A stretch of 64,000 bases of DNA. Source: Candidatus Planktophila limnetica. GTDB taxonomy: Bacteria; Actinomycetota; Actinomycetes; Nanopelagicales; Nanopelagicaceae. This document shows positions 17,484 to 29,251 of the stretch, piece by piece (the first letter of the stretch is position 1; every line of letters starts with the position of its first letter). The notes beneath the pieces are model-generated. The model made no database searches, was not told the DNA's origin, and was given only the letters and a program-made list of their open reading frames with translations. Where the stretch lies: assembly GCF_002288365.1 (NCBI RefSeq), contig NZ_CP016782.1:434001-498000 (forward strand), written 5' to 3'. The position numbers were made by a program, and so were the translations under genes.

Positions 17484-20162
17484 GTGTCAAAGGTCCGCGT
17501 ACATGAGTTGGCAAAACAACTCGGTATGGAGAGCAAGGTTGTTCTTGCAAAACTCCAAGAAATGGGCGAATTTGTTCGCTCAGCATCATCAACTGTAGAA
17601 GCACCCGTTGTACGACGTCTCATAGAGATGTATCCGGATGCAAAGCCAGTAGAAGAGAAAAAGCCAGTAAAGAAAGCAGCTGCAAAAAAGGCTGCAGCAA
17701 AAGCTCCCAAGGAAGTTAATCCCGAACTTGCAGCAGAGTTAGCCGCAGAACTCGGCGTTGATCTCGAAGCGCTTAAGGCTTCTCGCGCAGAATCAATTGC
17801 GCCTGCGCAAGTAAACACATCGACACCAAGTTCTGAAACACCAGCACCTGCTGATGCAACTAAGAAGTCAGCAACACCACGTCCTGGTAACAATCCATTT
17901 TCAACTGGTGGCGCAGTTCCACGCCCACCACGTCCTGGTAACAATCCATTTTCAACTGGTGGCGTAGTTCCGCGTCCGCCACAACGTCCAACTGGTGCAC
18001 CAGGTGCACCGCGTTCAGGAATGTCAGGACCACGTCCTGGTTCTGTGCGTCCAGGTTTTGCAGCGCGACCATCTTCACCGCGTCCACCTTCAACAGGTAA
18101 TTTCCCACCACGTACTGGTGCGCCATCTACTGGTGCAGCAAATTCAAGTCCTTATAAAACTACTGGCGGCGGTGCACCTGCTCCAGGTGGTCGTCCAGGT
18201 GGCGGACCAAATCGCGGTGGCGGTCGCGGCGGTGCCGGCGGTGCATTTGGAAAAAATCAAAGTAAGAGCAGCAAGCGCAAACCAAAGAGTAGAAAAGCGC
18301 TGCGCGATGAATTCGACAATATGCAAGCACCACAACTTGGTGGAGCAGTTATTCCTCACGGTGATGGTAAGACTCAGATTCGCATGCGTCGTGGCTCATC
18401 ACTTGCAGACTTTGCAGAAAAAATTGGTGCAGATCCAGCAGCACTCGTTGCAGCACTATTTCACTTAGGAGAAATGGTTACCGCAACTCAATCAGTGGAT
18501 GCTGATACGTTCGAAATTCTTGGTGCACAACTTGGATATCAGATTCAAATTGTTAGCCCAGAAGATGAAGATCGTGAGCTACTACAAGGTTTCGATATCG
18601 ATCTCGGTGAAGAACTTGAAAGTCTTGATCAAGATCGACTAGTTGCTCGTCCACCAGTGGTAACTGTGATGGGTCACGTAGATCATGGTAAAACTCGTTT
18701 GCTAGATGCTGTTCGACAGACCGAAGTTGTTAAGAGTGAAGCTGGTGGAATTACGCAGCACATTGGCGCCTATCAGATTCACCATGATCACAACGGAACC
18801 AACCGTGCGATTACATTTATCGATACACCAGGTCACGAAGCGTTTACAGCGATGCGTGCTCGTGGCGCAAAAGTCACCGATATTGCTGTTCTTGTAGTCG
18901 CAGCCGATGACGGTGTTATGCCTCAGACGATTGAAGCCCTTAACCACGCACAAGCAGCAGATGTTCCAATCGTTGTAGCTGTTAACAAAGTTGATAAGGA
19001 AGGCGCAAATCCTGACAAGGTTCGCCAGCAATTAACTGAGTACAACTTGGTCGCAGAAGAGTACGGCGGAGACACAATTTTCGTAAACGTCTCTGCGAAA
19101 TCAGGTTTGGGAATTGATGCACTCATCGATTCAATTCTTCTCACCGCTGATGCTGCAATTGATCTTCGCGCTATTGCAGATGATGAAGCACGTGGTGTGG
19201 CAATTGAAGCTCACCTCGATCGTGGACGTGGACCTGTTGCAACAGTGCTCGTACAACGTGGAACTCTAAAAGTTGGAGATGCAATCGTTGCTGGTGGATC
19301 ATTTGGTCGTGTTCGAGCAATGCTCGATGAACACGGTGAAAATGTTCTCGAAGCCGGACCATCTCGCCCAGTACAGGTTCTCGGATTTACATCGGTACCA
19401 AGTGCTGGCGATACATTCTTAGTTGCAGATGAAGATAGAACTGCGCGACAGATTGCTGAAAAGCGTCAAGCAGCTGAACGTAATGCCCAGCTCGCAAAAG
19501 CACGCAAGAAGGTTTCACTCGAAGACTTCATGGAGCAATCAAAGATCACAACACTTAACCTTATTCTCAAGGGCGATGTGAGTGGATCTGTGGAAGCACT
19601 CGAAGATGCACTGCTACAACTAGATGTTGGCGCTGAAGTTGATCTTCGCGTTATTCACCGTGGAGTTGGCGCAATTACAAAGAGTGACATCACCCTTGCG
19701 TCAGCATCTACTGCAGTTGTGATTGGTTTTAACGTTAAGCCAGAACCACAAACTGCGGTATTCGCCGATCAAGAAGGCGTTGAAGTTCGCTTCTATTCTG
19801 TGATTTATCAAGCAATTGAAGAGATCGAATTATCACTTAAGGGCTTACTCAAGCCAGAATTTGAAGAAATTGTTCTGGGTAACGCAGAAGTTCGCGACAT
19901 CTTTAAATCAAGCAAGGCTGGAAACATTGCTGGTTCCATGGTTCTAGATGGAATTATTCGCAGAAATGCAAAGGCTCGCTTGATGAGAAATGGTGATGTG
20001 ATCACAGATAACCTGACAATCGATTCGCTCAAGCGCTTTAAAGATGATGCCACTGAAGTCCGTGAAGGATTTGAATGCGGTATTGGTGTTGGAACGCTCA
20101 AAGAAATGCTTGTGGGCGACACAATTCAGGTCTACGAAATGCGCGAGAAGAAGCGAGCATAA
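17484..20162 (+). CDS. infB: Translation initiation factor IF-2
   Basis: Initiator-tRNA-delivering GTPase, 892 aa. An N-terminal IF2N domain ([21 protein letters not shown]) is followed by a long low-complexity linker rich in Pro, Gly, Ala and basic residues (about 50-270), a second IF2N region, and the G domain with GHVDHGKT at 397-404, DTPGHE and NKVD; domains II to IV follow. The start is GTG with SD AGGAGA. A tandem 17-residue duplication lies in the linker (see the repeat feature). rbfA follows three bases after the stop. Confidence 0.96.
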   Translation: MSKVRVHELAKQLGMESKVVLAKLQEMGEFVRSASSTVEAPVVRRLIEMYPDAKPVEEKKPVKKAAAKKAAAKAPKEVNPELAAELAAELGVDLEALKASRAESIAPAQVNTSTPSSETPAPADATKKSATPRPGNNPFSTGGAVPRPPRPGNNPFSTGGVVPRPPQRPTGAPGAPRSGMSGPRPGSVRPGFAARPSSPRPPSTGNFPPRTGAPSTGAANSSPYKTTGGGAPAPGGRPGGGPNRGGGRGGAGGAFGKNQSKSSKRKPKSRKALRDEFDNMQAPQLGGAVIPHGDGKTQIRMRRGSSLADFAEKIGADPAALVAALFHLGEMVTATQSVDADTFEILGAQLGYQIQIVSPEDEDRELLQGFDIDLGEELESLDQDRLVARPPVVTVMGHVDHGKTRLLDAVRQTEVVKSEAGGITQHIGAYQIHHDHNGTNRAITFIDTPGHEAFTAMRARGAKVTDIAVLVVAADDGVMPQTIEALNHAQAADVPIVVAVNKVDKEGANPDKVRQQLTEYNLVAEEYGGDTIFVNVSAKSGLGIDALIDSILLTADAAIDLRAIADDEARGVAIEAHLDRGRGPVATVLVQRGTLKVGDAIVAGGSFGRVRAMLDEHGENVLEAGPSRPVQVLGFTSVPSAGDTFLVADEDRTARQIAEKRQAAERNAQLAKARKKVSLEDFMEQSKITTLNLILKGDVSGSVEALEDALLQLDVGAEVDLRVIHRGVGAITKSDITLASASTAVVIGFNVKPEPQTAVFADQEGVEVRFYSVIYQAIEEIELSLKGLLKPEFEEIVLGNAEVRDIFKSSKAGNIAGSMVLDGIIRRNAKARLMRNGDVITDNLTIDSLKRFKDDATEVREGFECGIGVGTLKEMLVGDTIQVYEMREKKRA
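17880..17981 (+). repeat. Tandem 51-bp duplication inside infB
   Basis: Two consecutive 51-bp units (17880-17930 and 17931-17981) encode [11 protein letters not shown](A/V)VPRPP twice. The first 33 or so bases are identical between copies and the rest carries a few, mostly synonymous, changes. It lies in the disordered linker of IF-2 and preserves the reading frame, as expected of a recent in-frame duplication. Confidence 0.85.
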
Positions 20163-20165
20163 ATC

Positions 20166-20645
20166 GTGGGCACATCGCATCGCAGTCAAAAAGTTGCCGA
20201 CCGCATCAAAGTTGTTGTTGCAGGCCTGCTCGAGGGAAAAATTAAAGATCCTCGACTAGGTTTTGTAACGGTTACTGATGCGCGTGTGACTGGGGACTTA
20301 CAACATGCATCGATTTTTTATACGGTCCTTGGCGATGACGAACAACGTGAATCCACTGCCGCAGCACTTGAAAGTGCTAAAGGAGTAATTCGATCATCCG
20401 TTGGTAAAGACTTAGGCGTTCGGGTAACACCATCAATCGAGTTTTTTCTAGATGGACTACCAGAGAGCGCACTTGCACTTGATTCTTTGTTGGCAAAAGT
20501 TCGTGAGCAAGATGCAGAAGTTTCTAAGCTGCGCAAAGAAGCAAATTATGCGGGCGAATCAGATGCGTATAAAGCACCAAAAATTATTGATAACAGCAAT
20601 AAACCAGCCCCAGTTGATCGCATCACTAACTGGGATGACGTTTGA
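20166..20645 (+). CDS. rbfA: Ribosome-binding factor A
   Basis: 30S maturation and cold-adaptation factor, 159 aa, single KH-like fold. Characteristic segments are RVADRIKVVVAGLLEGKIKDPRLGFVTVTDARVTGDL (split around residues 7-45) and FFLDGLPESALALDSLL. The GTG at 20166 lies three bases after the infB stop. The C-terminal tail after about residue 125 is variable in the family and charged here. The stop codon is just before the truB start. Confidence 0.93.
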   Translation: MGTSHRSQKVADRIKVVVAGLLEGKIKDPRLGFVTVTDARVTGDLQHASIFYTVLGDDEQRESTAAALESAKGVIRSSVGKDLGVRVTPSIEFFLDGLPESALALDSLLAKVREQDAEVSKLRKEANYAGESDAYKAPKIIDNSNKPAPVDRITNWDDV

Positions 20646-20650
20646 AAAAT

Positions 20651-21541
20651 ATGTCTACAACAGATGGGTTTGTAGTTGTAGATAAAGCTGGCGCAATGAC
20701 AAGTCATGATGTTGTATCTGTTGGGCGACGCGTATTGGGTACACGTAAAGTTGGACACGCTGGGACATTGGATCCAATGGCAACTGGCATATTAATTCTT
20801 GGGTTTGGTCACGGAACTAGATTGCTTCAATACATCACCGATGGTGATAAGTCCTATAGAGCAACCATTTCACTCGGGGCCGCAACCGTAACTGATGATG
20901 TCGAAGGCGAAGTAATTTCTCGAGCTAGTGCTTCAGATTTATTGAAAGTCACTGATGAAGAAATCAAAAAGGTTCTATCCGAAATGCGGGGTGTCATTTC
21001 TCAACGTCCGAGTTCTGTCTCTGCAGTTAAAGTAGATGGAAAGCGTGCACATGAGCGAGTAAGAGCGGGTGAAGTATTTGAGTTGGCATCGCGCGAAGTA
21101 ACTATTTCGCAATTAGATGTTACGCAAATTCGCCGCAGTGAAAAAGCTATTGAAATTGATATTGAAGTAACGTGCTCAGCCGGAACATTTATTAGAGCTA
21201 TTGCTCGTGATTTAGGAAATGTACTAAACGTTGGGGGACATCTGACGGTTCTGCGCCGCACCAGAGTGGCATCCTTTGGCGAAGATGTAGCCACGCCATT
21301 TGAGGATTTTAAATCTGGCCAATTTAAGTCTTTGGGATTAGTTGAAGTTGCACGGAGAATTTTTCAGGTTCGTGAGATTGATTTAGTTGAGTCCCAAGAA
21401 CTATCTTTTGGACGCAAAATTTCTGCTTCACCTAGTGCGCAGATTTATGCTGCTATCTCCGAGTCCAATGAATTAATTGCGTTGCTGGAAAATCGAGAAG
21501 ATGGAGCAAAACCAATTGCAGTTTTCGCTCCTGCGAATTGA
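20651..21541 (+). CDS. truB: tRNA pseudouridine(55) synthase TruB
   Basis: Makes pseudouridine 55 in the T-loop of tRNAs, 296 aa from ATG 20651. The catalytic Asp41 is in GHAGTLDPMATG, and the KDKSYR-like motif is GDKSYRATI; VSAVKVDGKRAHE and CSAGTFIRAIARDLG are family signatures. An upstream in-frame TTG (20642) overlapping the rbfA stop is possible, but ATG 20651 gives the expected N-terminus. Overlaps the nominal upstream extension of ribF by a few bases. Confidence 0.93.
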   Translation: MSTTDGFVVVDKAGAMTSHDVVSVGRRVLGTRKVGHAGTLDPMATGILILGFGHGTRLLQYITDGDKSYRATISLGAATVTDDVEGEVISRASASDLLKVTDEEIKKVLSEMRGVISQRPSSVSAVKVDGKRAHERVRAGEVFELASREVTISQLDVTQIRRSEKAIEIDIEVTCSAGTFIRAIARDLGNVLNVGGHLTVLRRTRVASFGEDVATPFEDFKSGQFKSLGLVEVARRIFQVREIDLVESQELSFGRKISASPSAQIYAAISESNELIALLENREDGAKPIAVFAPAN

Positions 21542-21558
21542 AGTGGCAGAATACGTAT

Positions 21559-22446
21559 ATGAGTAAGCGCGTAGTTGCAATTGGTGTCTTCGATGGAGTT
21601 CATCGTGGTCACCAAGAAATTCTCAATCGCGCCAAGGAAATCGCCGACGGTGGATCAGTAATTGCCCTGACATTTGATCCACATCCAGCGACAGTATTTG
21701 CACCAGAGCGTGCACCAAAACTTCTCGTAACTCTTTCAGATCGAGTTGTCTTACTGAAAATTCACAATGCAGATCAAGTAGCGGTCATCAAATTCGATAC
21801 AAAATTTGCGCAGATGTCCCCGCAGGATTTTGTCGAGAACGTTCTTGTGAATCAATTACAAGCCAGCGATATTGTCGTGGGCGAGAATTTTACGTATGGG
21901 CACAAAGCCGAGGGAAATATTGATTCATTGCGAGCAAGTGGTAAATCTAAGAATTTTGACGTACACGTGCTGTCTATCTCTACAGATGAAAATCAAAATA
22001 TTTCATCTTCACGAATTCGTACATTAGTCAAAGATGGTCACGTTGAATCTGCACGTGATTTACTCACCAGACCTCATCGCTTGGATGGAATTGTTATTCA
22101 CGGCGAAGCGCGCGGACGTGAAATCGGATATCCAACTGCAAATTTAGGAAACATCGAAGGTCAATGTATTCCGGCTGATGGCGTATATGCAGGATGGCTT
22201 ACTGTTGGAATAAATCGTTGGCCAGCAGCAATTTCAATTGGCACCAATCCAACATTTGATGGAGATCGCGCTAGAAGTGTTGAAGCGTATGCACTCGATC
22301 AAGTTGGTTTAGATTTATATGATCAAGGAGCAACCATTGAATTTGGTTGGAGATTAAGAGATACCCTCAAATTTGATGGACTTGATCCACTCCTTGAACA
22401 GATGGCAAAAGATTGCCAACGTGCGCGGGAATTGACTGAGGAATAG
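21559..22446 (+). CDS. ribF: Bifunctional riboflavin kinase/FMN adenylyltransferase
   Basis: Makes FMN and then FAD from riboflavin, 295 aa from ATG 21559. The N-terminal nucleotidyltransferase domain has GVFDGVHRGHQ, and the ISSSRIR motif follows near residue 155. The C-terminal flavokinase domain has GREIGYPTANL and the GxNPTF motif (SIGTNPTFDG). A TTG 21 bases upstream is in frame but would add a non-conserved extension. FAD supply is relevant to the oxidase at 5650 and to ThyX, but no link beyond operon membership is implied. Confidence 0.93.
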   Translation: MSKRVVAIGVFDGVHRGHQEILNRAKEIADGGSVIALTFDPHPATVFAPERAPKLLVTLSDRVVLLKIHNADQVAVIKFDTKFAQMSPQDFVENVLVNQLQASDIVVGENFTYGHKAEGNIDSLRASGKSKNFDVHVLSISTDENQNISSSRIRTLVKDGHVESARDLLTRPHRLDGIVIHGEARGREIGYPTANLGNIEGQCIPADGVYAGWLTVGINRWPAAISIGTNPTFDGDRARSVEAYALDQVGLDLYDQGATIEFGWRLRDTLKFDGLDPLLEQMAKDCQRARELTEE

Positions 22447-22477
22447 CCTCGATTTCCTCTATCCACAGCACCGCTGG

Positions 22478-22483
22478 TAACCT
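22478..22483 (+). promoter_or_regulatory. rpsO: Candidate -10 of rpsO
   Basis: TAACCT fits the TANNNT pattern used elsewhere in the window and would place the transcription start near 22490, giving a leader of about 70 bases that ends with the AAAGGAG SD. Confidence 0.35.
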
Positions 22484-22562
22484 ATGCCACGTCCAACGAG
22501 AAAAAGAGTTTCCGTGTGGCAAACCGGCAACCATCGTGGCCCAGTAAAAGGAGATGCAAGAA

Positions 22563-22832
22563 ATGGCATTAACACCAGAAGTAAAGAAAGAAATCGTTGC
22601 TAAATACGGCAACTCCGCTACTGACACAGGAAGCCCTGAAGCTCAGATCGCGTTGTTATCAAAGCGTGTAGATGAAATTACTTTTCACCTTCAAACTAAC
22701 CCACATGATCACCACAACCGTCGTGGTCTTTTGTTATTAGTTGGTCAGCGCCGACGCATTCTTCAGTACCTCTCAAAGACAGACATCAATCGCTACAGAG
22801 CGATTATTGAAAAACTCGGCATTCGCCGTTAA
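22563..22832 (+). CDS. rpsO: 30S ribosomal protein S15
   Basis: Primary 16S rRNA-binding protein of the 30S platform, 89 aa, exact family length. Starts [15 protein letters not shown]; the conserved [15 protein letters not shown] and [18 protein letters not shown] are present. ATG 22563 is chosen over ATG 22554 because the AAAGGAG SD ends about ten bases upstream of the former and abuts the latter. pnp follows, an ancient rpsO-pnp pairing. Confidence 0.96.
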   Translation: MALTPEVKKEIVAKYGNSATDTGSPEAQIALLSKRVDEITFHLQTNPHDHHNRRGLLLLVGQRRRILQYLSKTDINRYRAIIEKLGIRR

Positions 22833-22851
22833 TTAGACACAACTACTAGCC

Positions 22852-22961
22852 GCGTGGGCAATGGTCCTCGGTAGTGGTTTCCGGAAAAATTAGTGCATCA
22901 AAATTGCACGTCCGTGAACTTCGATCGAAGATTCATTGTGCTCGACTCGGCTGTAGTCGAG
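22852..22961 (+). ncRNA. pnp leader, Actino-pnp-like RNA motif
   Basis: The 143-base gap before pnp contains GGTCCTCGGTAGTGG followed by TTTCCGG (about 22863-22884), which resembles the Actino-pnp motif known from 5' UTRs of actinobacterial pnp genes; the match is from memory. Three hairpins follow: GTGCA (22893-22897) with TGCAC (22905-22909), the palindrome CTTCGATCGAAG, and CTCGACT (22941-22947) with AGTCGAG (22955-22961). The last ends four bases before the pnp SD. PNPase commonly represses its own mRNA through such leaders. Confidence 0.55.
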
Positions 22962-22975
22962 AATAGGAGCGACCC

Positions 22976-25174
22976 ATGGAGGGTCAAGAGATTCAATCCG
23001 CCGTTGCAGTAATTGATAACGGCAAGTTCGGAAAACGAGAAATTCGTTTTGAAACAGGCCGCCTTGCAAAGCAAGCAGCCGGAGCAGCAGCAGTTTATTT
23101 AGATGATCAGACAATGATTTTCTCAGCAACTACTGCTTCTAAAACACCAAAGGATCAATTTGATTTCTTTCCTTTAACAGTAGATGTTGAAGAGAAGATG
23201 TATGCAGTTGGTCGCATTCCAGGATCATTTTTCCGTCGTGAAGGACGTCCATCAGAAGATGCGATTCTGACTTGCCGCTTAATTGATCGACCATTGCGTC
23301 CATCATTTGTTAAGGGTCTTCGCAATGAAGTTCAAATTGTTGTAACAGTAATGGCGCTAGATCCAGACCACATGTATGACGTGATCGCGATCAATGCTGC
23401 TTCAATGTCAACACAATTAGCAGGTCTTCCATTTTCTGGTCCAATTGGTGGCGTTCGCGTTGCACTTATTGAAGGTCAATGGATTGCATTCCCAAATCAC
23501 TCACAACTTGATAAAGCTGTATTTGATATGGTCGTTGCAGGTCGTGTGACTAAAGATGATGTTGCAATCATGATGGTTGAAGCAGAAGCTACTTCACAGA
23601 CAATTGACTTGATTAAAGGTGGCGCACCAACTCCTACGGAAGAAGTTGTTGCCCAAGGCCTTGATGCTGCAAAACCATTTATTAAGGTTCTTTGCGATGC
23701 ACAATCAAAGCTTGCCAAGGTGGCTGCAAAGCCAACTGCTGAATTCCCAGTCTTCTTGGATTACCAAGACGATGTTTTTGCAGCTGTTGAAAAAGCCGCA
23801 AAGGATCAACTTGCAAAGGCAATGACAATTTCAGGCAAGCAAGAGCGCGAAACAAAGATTGATGAAATTAGTGCCTCCGTTAAAGAGTCAGTAAGTGCAC
23901 AATTTGAAGGACGCGAAAAAGAAGTTCCTGCAGCATTTCGCTCTCTTACAAAGAAATTAGTACGTCAACGCGTATTGCGCGAAAAGATTCGTATCGATGG
24001 ACGTGGATTGCGCGATATTCGCCCACTCTCTGCAGAAGTTGAAGTGATTCCTCGTGTTCACGGTTCAGCAATCTTTGAACGTGGTGAGACACAGATTCTT
24101 GGTATCACAACTCTTAACATGCTTAAGATGGAGCAACAGCTCGATACTCTCAATCCAGAAAATCACAAGCGTTATATGCACAACTACAACTTCCCACCAT
24201 ATTCAACTGGTGAAACAGGTCGTGTTGGAACACCTAAGCGCCGCGAAATCGGTCACGGTGCTCTTGCAGAGCGCGCATTGATTCCAGTTCTGCCAACTCG
24301 CGAAGAGTTCCCTTACGCAATTCGTCAGGTCTCTGAAGCACTTGGTTCAAATGGTTCAACTTCTATGGGTTCAGTTTGTGCATCAACTCTTGCACTATTT
24401 AATGCTGGAGTACCACTTCGTGCGCCAGTTGCAGGCATTGCAATGGGTCTGATTTCAGATGATGTTGATGGCAAAGTTGAATACGTTGCTTTAACAGACA
24501 TCCTTGGTGCAGAAGATGCATTTGGCGATATGGACTTTAAAGTCGCCGGAACTAAGGACTTCGTTACAGCACTTCAATTAGATACCAAGCTTGATGGAAT
24601 TCCAGCATCAGTTCTTGCTGGAGCACTTCTACAAGCAAAAGAAGCGCGTCTTGCAATTCTGGATGTAATGAATGAAGCGATTGACTCACCGGATGAGATG
24701 AGTCCATTTGCTCCACGAATTATTTCTGTGAAAATTCCAGTAGATCAGATTGGTGCAGTGATTGGTCCTAAGGGCAAGATCATTAACCAGATTCAAGATG
24801 AGACTGGCGCAGACATTTCAATTGAAGATGATGGAACTATTTATATCGGTGCAACCGATGGACCATCAGCTGAAGCTGCTCGCGCACAAATTAATGCGAT
24901 TGCTAATCCAACAATGCCTGAGGTTGGCGAACGCTACCTCGGTACTGTTGTAAAGCTTGCAGCATTTGGTGCCTTCATTTCACTTATGCCAGGTAAAGAT
25001 GGCTTGCTCCACGTATCTCAGATTCGCAAGATGCATGGTGGAAAGCGCATTGAAAACCTAGAAGAAGTTATGAAAGTTGGAGACAAGATTCAGGTTGAAA
25101 TTGGTGAAATTGATCCAAAGGGAAAACTTTCGCTTGTTCCGGTCCTTGAAGAAGGCGCGGCTTCAGCCGAATAA
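22976..25174 (+). CDS. pnp: Polyribonucleotide nucleotidyltransferase (PNPase)
   Basis: Phosphorolytic 3'-5' exoribonuclease and polymerase, 732 aa. Two RNase PH domains flank an alpha-helical linker; the second contains the active-site region [13 protein letters not shown] and [14 protein letters not shown] domain ([29 protein letters not shown], split) and an S1 domain ([30 protein letters not shown]) complete the trimeric enzyme. The ATG has a good AGGAG SD six bases upstream. The M16 peptidase gene starts directly after the stop. Confidence 0.96.
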   Translation: MEGQEIQSAVAVIDNGKFGKREIRFETGRLAKQAAGAAAVYLDDQTMIFSATTASKTPKDQFDFFPLTVDVEEKMYAVGRIPGSFFRREGRPSEDAILTCRLIDRPLRPSFVKGLRNEVQIVVTVMALDPDHMYDVIAINAASMSTQLAGLPFSGPIGGVRVALIEGQWIAFPNHSQLDKAVFDMVVAGRVTKDDVAIMMVEAEATSQTIDLIKGGAPTPTEEVVAQGLDAAKPFIKVLCDAQSKLAKVAAKPTAEFPVFLDYQDDVFAAVEKAAKDQLAKAMTISGKQERETKIDEISASVKESVSAQFEGREKEVPAAFRSLTKKLVRQRVLREKIRIDGRGLRDIRPLSAEVEVIPRVHGSAIFERGETQILGITTLNMLKMEQQLDTLNPENHKRYMHNYNFPPYSTGETGRVGTPKRREIGHGALAERALIPVLPTREEFPYAIRQVSEALGSNGSTSMGSVCASTLALFNAGVPLRAPVAGIAMGLISDDVDGKVEYVALTDILGAEDAFGDMDFKVAGTKDFVTALQLDTKLDGIPASVLAGALLQAKEARLAILDVMNEAIDSPDEMSPFAPRIISVKIPVDQIGAVIGPKGKIINQIQDETGADISIEDDGTIYIGATDGPSAEAARAQINAIANPTMPEVGERYLGTVVKLAAFGAFISLMPGKDGLLHVSQIRKMHGGKRIENLEEVMKVGDKIQVEIGEIDPKGKLSLVPVLEEGAASAE

Positions 25175-27207
<2,033 letters not shown>

Positions 27208-27218
27208 GGGAAAATTAA

Positions 27219-27476
27219 ATGTCAAAAGAACAGATCACTATGTATGGTGCTGACTGGTGCGGAGATTGCCGTCGCTCAAAGAGATTACTCGCCGAATTAG
27301 GGGTGCAATACACACACATTGATGTTGAAGAAGATCTCACTGCGGCCGACAAAGTTCGCGAAATCAACGGCGGCGCTCAATCGATTCCTGTCATTGTTTT
27401 TTCAGATGGGACTCATCTAACAGAACCATCAGATATGGATTTAACAGCTAAATTGAAATCTCTTTCAATAATCTAA
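27219..27476 (+). CDS. Glutaredoxin-like/mycoredoxin-type protein
   Basis: Thioredoxin-fold redox protein, 85 aa, with the redox-active CGDC (MYGADWCGDCRRSK) near residues 13-16 and the cis-proline segment SIPVIVFSDG. Mycoredoxins and NrdH-like proteins of Actinobacteria are of this size; the target is unknown. The GGGAAAAT before the ATG is a weak SD. It converges on azlD with a four-base overlap of stop codons. Confidence 0.75.
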   Translation: MSKEQITMYGADWCGDCRRSKRLLAELGVQYTHIDVEEDLTAADKVREINGGAQSIPVIVFSDGTHLTEPSDMDLTAKLKSLSII

Positions 27477-27781
27477 AGAAAGTTATAGACAGCCGCAGAA
27501 CTAATCGCGGCGCTGAGAACAACAACTGGAAAAGGTGCTTTAAAAATCAGTGCAATAATTGCTGCGGCCAGTCCAACTAAGCGGTGATCAATAACAATGG
27601 CGCTTTTGATTGTCACGCTTTGAACCGCAACTAGTGCGCTTAGAAGCGCTATCGGAATCAGTAAGTTTATTCTCTTAATGAGCGGATGAGATAGAAACTT
27701 CTCAGGAACGCTATGACCGGAAAACTTAAGCGCATAAGCAATTACGCTAGTTCCAATCACACCAAGCCATAACGTATCCAT
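27473..27781 (-). CDS. azlD: Branched-chain amino acid exporter small subunit AzlD
   Basis: Small hydrophobic protein, 102 aa, with about three to four membrane segments, directly downstream of an azlC gene with the start codon abutting azlC's stop. The AzlCD pair exports branched-chain amino acids and analogues in the characterised systems (azaleucine, BrnFE type). No regulator of the family is adjacent. Confidence 0.82.
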   Translation of the reverse strand: MDTLWLGVIGTSVIAYALKFSGHSVPEKFLSHPLIKRINLLIPIALLSALVAVQSVTIKSAIVIDHRLVGLAAAIIALIFKAPFPVVVLSAAISSAAVYNFL

Positions 27782-28455
27782 TATTTGGCAATCCTTAATC
27801 CGGCGATTACTGCGATTACGGCAGTTCCAATAATTGGCAATCCAGCGGGCAAAAATGGTGTTGTGGCTATCGCAAATGCCGCAGCAATAAGTGCTAATAA
27901 CTTATCTGATGAATTTTTTAGTCGTGGCCACACAAGGCCAAGAAATGCTGCCGGCACTGCAGCGTCTAATCCCCAAGCAGAAGGATCGCCCATTGCCTTT
28001 GCACCGAGTGCTCCAGCGAGTGTAAAAAGATTCCAGAAGATGAAAACTCCGAATCCAGTGAGCCAAAATCCTTCGCGCATTGCAGATTCGCCACGCGCTT
28101 CTTGAGAAAGGCTGACACCAGTGGATTCATCAATTGTTATCTGAGCTGCTATCACTCTTTTAAATCCGCGTACTTTAAGAATTGGAGCCATCAGCACTCC
28201 ATATAAACCATTTCTAATTCCTAATAATGATGCGGTTGCAATGCCACTGAGTGCGCCGCCTCCGGCGCCAATTACTCCGATGACTGCAAATTGAGAGGCA
28301 CCAGAGAAAGTAAGAAGTGAGAGTAAGCAACTTTGCAGAACGCTAAATCCATTGGCAACTGCTGCTGCACCAAATGCAACGCCATATGCGCCAACGGTGA
28401 TGGAAACGCTGAGAGAATCGCGAAATGTGGGGGAAGCAACTCTAGACACACCCAT
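27781..28455 (-). CDS. azlC: Branched-chain amino acid exporter large subunit AzlC
   Basis: Membrane protein of 224 aa with the AzlC family features: an N-terminal AFGAAAVANGFSVLQSCLLSLLTFSGASQFA and LLGIRNGLYG, and several further hydrophobic helices. Acts with AzlD as a branched-chain amino-acid efflux permease. Divergent from thyX with a 53-base gap; the ATG has no clear SD. Confidence 0.85.
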   Translation of the reverse strand: MGVSRVASPTFRDSLSVSITVGAYGVAFGAAAVANGFSVLQSCLLSLLTFSGASQFAVIGVIGAGGGALSGIATASLLGIRNGLYGVLMAPILKVRGFKRVIAAQITIDESTGVSLSQEARGESAMREGFWLTGFGVFIFWNLFTLAGALGAKAMGDPSAWGLDAAVPAAFLGLVWPRLKNSSDKLLALIAAAFAIATTPFLPAGLPIIGTAVIAVIAGLRIAK

Positions 28456-28476
28456 ATTCTGTCGTACAAATCCAAC

Positions 28477-28489
28477 GGCGCAAAGCGCC
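28477..28489. promoter_or_regulatory. Short palindrome between azlC and thyX
   Basis: GGCGC, three bases, GCGCC, centred about 14 bases upstream of the thyX -10 hexamer and 28 bases upstream of the azlC start. The position fits an operator for either divergent gene, but the arms are short. Confidence 0.25.
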
Positions 28490-28496
28490 CTCTAGA

Positions 28497-28502
28497 TAAG
28501 GT
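28497..28502 (+). promoter_or_regulatory. -10 element of leaderless thyX
   Basis: TAAGGT, six bases, then ATG 28509; no SD. Confidence 0.6.
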
Positions 28503-28508
28503 CGCACC

Positions 28509-29231
28509 ATGAGCGAGTCCGAGATAGTTTTTAGAAGCGATGTAACCGTAGAACTTGTAAAAGCAAGTGCTAGTGATGCTGATGTTATTTGGGCTGCTCG
28601 TGTATCTACTGCCGGTGAACAATCGATGGAAGAAATTGGCGAGGATCCAGCCCGCTCAGAGGGGCTCATAAATTATTTGGCTCGCGAACGTCATGGCTCA
28701 CCTTTTGAACATACTTCAATGACTTTTTTTATCTCCGCACCTATTTTTGTATTCCGTGAATTCATGCGTCACAGAATTGCTTCATATAATGAAGAAAGTG
28801 GCAGATACCGCGAACTCAAGCCTGTTTTCTATGTTCCAAGTACTGATCGTAAATTGATTCAAGTGGGCAAAACAGGTTCCTATACTTTTGTTGATGGAAC
28901 AACAGAGCAGTACGAAACTTCTGTTAAGGCCATGAAAGACGCGTACGTTGTTGCCTATGAGCAATATCAAAAAATGTTAGATGTCGGTATTGCCCGTGAA
29001 GTTGCTCGCGTAGTTCTTCCGGTAGGACTTTATTCTTCGATGTATGTGAGCATGAACTCACGCGCACTTATGAATTTCTTATCACTTCGTACTGCGCGTG
29101 AAGGTTCTCATTTTCCAAGTTACCCTCAACGCGAAATTGAGATGGTTGCTGAGAAGATGGAAGCTGAATTTGCTAAATTAATGCCGCTTACGCATAAGGC
29201 ATTTGAGAAATCTGGACGCATTGCGCCCTAA
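28509..29231 (+). CDS. thyX: Flavin-dependent thymidylate synthase ThyX
   Basis: Makes dTMP from dUMP with methylenetetrahydrofolate, FAD and NADPH, 240 aa. The ThyX signature RHR-x5-EESGRY is at residues 87-100, and the dUMP/FAD contacts in the C-terminal half (SLRTAREGSHFPSYPQREI) are present. The family is unrelated to ThyA; whether a thyA exists elsewhere cannot be told here. dapA and RNase J follow, as in mycobacteria. Confidence 0.95.
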   Translation: MSESEIVFRSDVTVELVKASASDADVIWAARVSTAGEQSMEEIGEDPARSEGLINYLARERHGSPFEHTSMTFFISAPIFVFREFMRHRIASYNEESGRYRELKPVFYVPSTDRKLIQVGKTGSYTFVDGTTEQYETSVKAMKDAYVVAYEQYQKMLDVGIAREVARVVLPVGLYSSMYVSMNSRALMNFLSLRTAREGSHFPSYPQREIEMVAEKMEAEFAKLMPLTHKAFEKSGRIAP

Positions 29232-29239
29232 CTAGGCGA

Positions 29240-29245
29240 TAGCCT
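29240..29245 (+). promoter_or_regulatory. -10 element of leaderless dapA
   Basis: TAGCCT, six bases, ATG 29252; no SD. Confidence 0.6.
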
Positions 29246-29251
29246 TAGCCC

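Noticed and set aside
22486-22540. GCCACG (22486-22491) could pair with GTGGC (22516-22520) or CGTGGC (22535-22540) as an S15 autoregulatory switch
   Set aside because: The likely -10 TAACCT (22478-22483) would start the RNA near 22490, so most of the 5' arm would not be transcribed.
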